This document shows, piece after piece, positions 5,382-6,656 of a stretch of 6,656 nucleotides of DNA. The position numbers and the translations under genes were made by a program. How positions within the stretch are numbered: position 1 is the first letter of the stretch; every line of letters begins with the position of its first letter. The notes below the pieces were generated by a model. The model did not search any database and was not told the origin of the DNA. It saw only the letters and a program-made list of their open reading frames with translations. The stretch is from JAOUEA01 sp035249905 (GTDB lineage Bacteria > Actinomycetota > UBA4738 > HRBIN12). The stretch is from NCBI GenBank assembly GCA_035249905.1, contig DATFFT010000058.1:1-6656 (forward strand), given 5' to 3'.

Positions 5382-6655
5382 GCCTCGACGAGGTCAAGGA
5401 GACCATCACCGCCAAGGGGCGGGAGCGTGGCTTCGTCACCTCCGAGGACCTGCTCGAGGCGGTACCGGTCGATGACTTCACCCCCGAACAGGTCGAGGAT
5501 TTCCTGACCCAGATCGGCGACCATCTGACCACCGAGGGCATCGAGGTGATCGAGGTACCCGGCGAGGAGACCGACGCCGCGACGCAGGTGCGCATCGAGG
5601 TCGACCTGCTGAAGGCGCCGACCAACGACCCGGTGCGCATGTACCTCAAGGAGATCGGCAAGGTCCCGCTGCTGAACGCGCCCCAGGAGATCGACCTCGC
5701 CCGTCGCATCGAGGCCGGCGAGATGTCGACCTCGCTGCAGTCGCAGCTCCGCGACGAGGAAGAACCGAAGGCCGACCCCCACGACGTGAAGGTCTGCGTG
5801 ATCAAGGTGTGGGAGATCCGCGACCATCAGCTCACCGCCTTCGGCAAGGTGGAGGGCATCGGGCGCGAGCGCATCGCCAAGAGCTACCGCCCGAAGTCCG
5901 ACGAGGAGATGCAGGCGTGGCTGCACCGGGTCGAGCGCGACGGTCAGCTCGCCAAGCGCAAGCTGATCGAGGCGAACCTGCGCTTGGTGGTATCGATCGC
6001 GAAGCGATACGTCGGGCGCGGCATGCTCTTCCTCGACCTGATCCAGGAAGGCAACCTCGGCCTGATCCGCGCCGTCGAGAAGTTCGACTACGCCAAGGGG
6101 TTCAAGTTCTCGACGTATGCCACGTGGTGGGTCCGTCAGGCCATCACCCGCGGCATCGCGCAGCAGGGTCGCATCGTGCGCCTGCCGGTCCACGTCGTCG
6201 AGGAACTGAACCAGGTAACCTCCGCCCGACGCAATCTCGAGCGTGAACTGGGTTATGACCCCGAGCCGGAGGAGATCGCCGCGGCACTCGACATGGACGT
6301 CGACCGTGTGCTCGACCTGCTCGCCTGGGGCCGTGACCACGTCAGTCTCGACTCCCCGGTCGACGAGGACGGCGACACGTCGCTGGGCGACCTGATCGCC
6401 CGCGACACCCAGTCCGGCCCCGACGAGGCCGTGATCGACGAAGAGCTCCGCGAGCTGCTGACCACGCTCATCGACCACCTCGACGACCGCGAAGCCGACA
6501 TCGTGCGGGCTCGCTACGGGCTGCTCGACGGACGCCAGCAGAAACTGGCCGACATCGGCAAGCGCCATGGCATCTCGGCCGAACGGGTGCGGCAGCTCGA
6601 ACGGCAGGCGCTCGCGACGCTGCGGCGCATCGCTGATCCCGATCTAGCCGCCTAA
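5348..6655 (+). CDS. sigA: Principal-type sigma-70 factor (SigA/RpoD) with divergent region 4.2
   Basis: 435 residues from a TTG start. It directs RNA polymerase to promoters. Seen in order: region 1.1 (about 11-70, LSLDEVKETI and FTPEQVEDFL); region 1.2 (94-125, DPVRMYLKEIGKVPLL); a long non-conserved spacer (126-200); region 2 (201-290) with ANLRLVVSIAKRYVGRGM, FLDLIQEGNLGLIRAVEKFDY and KFSTYATWWVRQAITR. The -10-melting aromatics Phe254, Tyr257, Trp260 and Trp261 and the -10 reader Gln264 are kept. Region 3 contains RLPVHVVEE (278-286) with His282 and Glu285. Region 4 (about 365-427) has READIVRARYGLLDG and GISAERVRQLE. Odd points: Ala411 replaces the -35-reading Arg (E. coli Arg584), QQGRIVRLP replaces the usual DQARTIRIP, and the usual C-terminal HPSRS...LR tail is missing. 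Region 1.1 and the place next to dnaG argue for the housekeeping factor; an alternative factor is less likely. The TAA stop is complete. Confidence 0.92.
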   Translation: MAVPVRDESPLSLDEVKETITAKGRERGFVTSEDLLEAVPVDDFTPEQVEDFLTQIGDHLTTEGIEVIEVPGEETDAATQVRIEVDLLKAPTNDPVRMYLKEIGKVPLLNAPQEIDLARRIEAGEMSTSLQSQLRDEEEPKADPHDVKVCVIKVWEIRDHQLTAFGKVEGIGRERIAKSYRPKSDEEMQAWLHRVERDGQLAKRKLIEANLRLVVSIAKRYVGRGMLFLDLIQEGNLGLIRAVEKFDYAKGFKFSTYATWWVRQAITRGIAQQGRIVRLPVHVVEELNQVTSARRNLERELGYDPEPEEIAAALDMDVDRVLDLLAWGRDHVSLDSPVDEDGDTSLGDLIARDTQSGPDEAVIDEELRELLTTLIDHLDDREADIVRARYGLLDGRQQKLADIGKRHGISAERVRQLERQALATLRRIADPDLAA

Positions 6656-6656
6656 T

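Noticed and set aside
3296..6568. Very long open frame (1090 codons) on the - strand opposite dnaG and sigA
   Set aside because: It lies antisense to two certain genes, its translation shows no coherent domain, and it is rich in Arg, Val, Leu and Asp as expected from antisense reading of GC-rich codons. Lack of stops follows from the base composition.

Overview
The window is a GC-rich stretch of bacterial chromosome with six genes, all on the + strand and tightly packed (gaps of 16, 30, 51, 29 and 159 bases). Gene content and order (dgt, dnaG, principal sigma factor), heavy G/C at third codon positions, GTG and TTG starts and apparently leaderless promoters point to an actinobacterium (Actinomycetota). 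The unusual sigma factor hints at a lineage away from the well-studied Streptomyces/Mycobacterium group, perhaps Acidimicrobiia, but that is a guess.

Positions 1-2288 encode envelope functions. First comes the 3' part of a secreted extensin-like/M15-type zinc peptidase homologue with a C-terminal peptidoglycan-binding-like module. Next, 16 bases on and behind a strong ribosome binding site, is a lipoprotein that folds as a TolB-like six-bladed beta-propeller. Third is a membrane-anchored DUF218 (YdcF/SanA-like) protein with its own promoter, which seems to give a leaderless GTG-started mRNA.

Positions 2340-6655 hold the macromolecular-synthesis cluster: dgt (dNTP triphosphohydrolase), dnaG (primase) and the sigA/rpoD-type sigma factor. 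It links dNTP control, replication priming and transcription initiation. dgt has a leaderless-type promoter. dnaG follows 29 bases later from a TTG start. sigA also starts at TTG, behind a 159-base intergenic region with a clear -10 box. No transposon, CRISPR array, tRNA or rRNA was seen.

No wholly new system is evident. The points most worth a second look are: (1) the sigma factor has Ala in place of the -35-reading Arg of region 4.2, lacks the usual C-terminal tail and has an enlarged spacer between regions 1.2 and 2.1; (2) a possible leaderless 27-codon upstream ORF crosses the sigA start out of frame; (3) two promoters share a TANNNT-N6-GTG layout; (4) a perfect 13-bp, 3-base-loop hairpin lies inside the DUF218 gene; (5) the propeller lipoprotein seems to close its ring by joining split halves of one repeat from its two ends.
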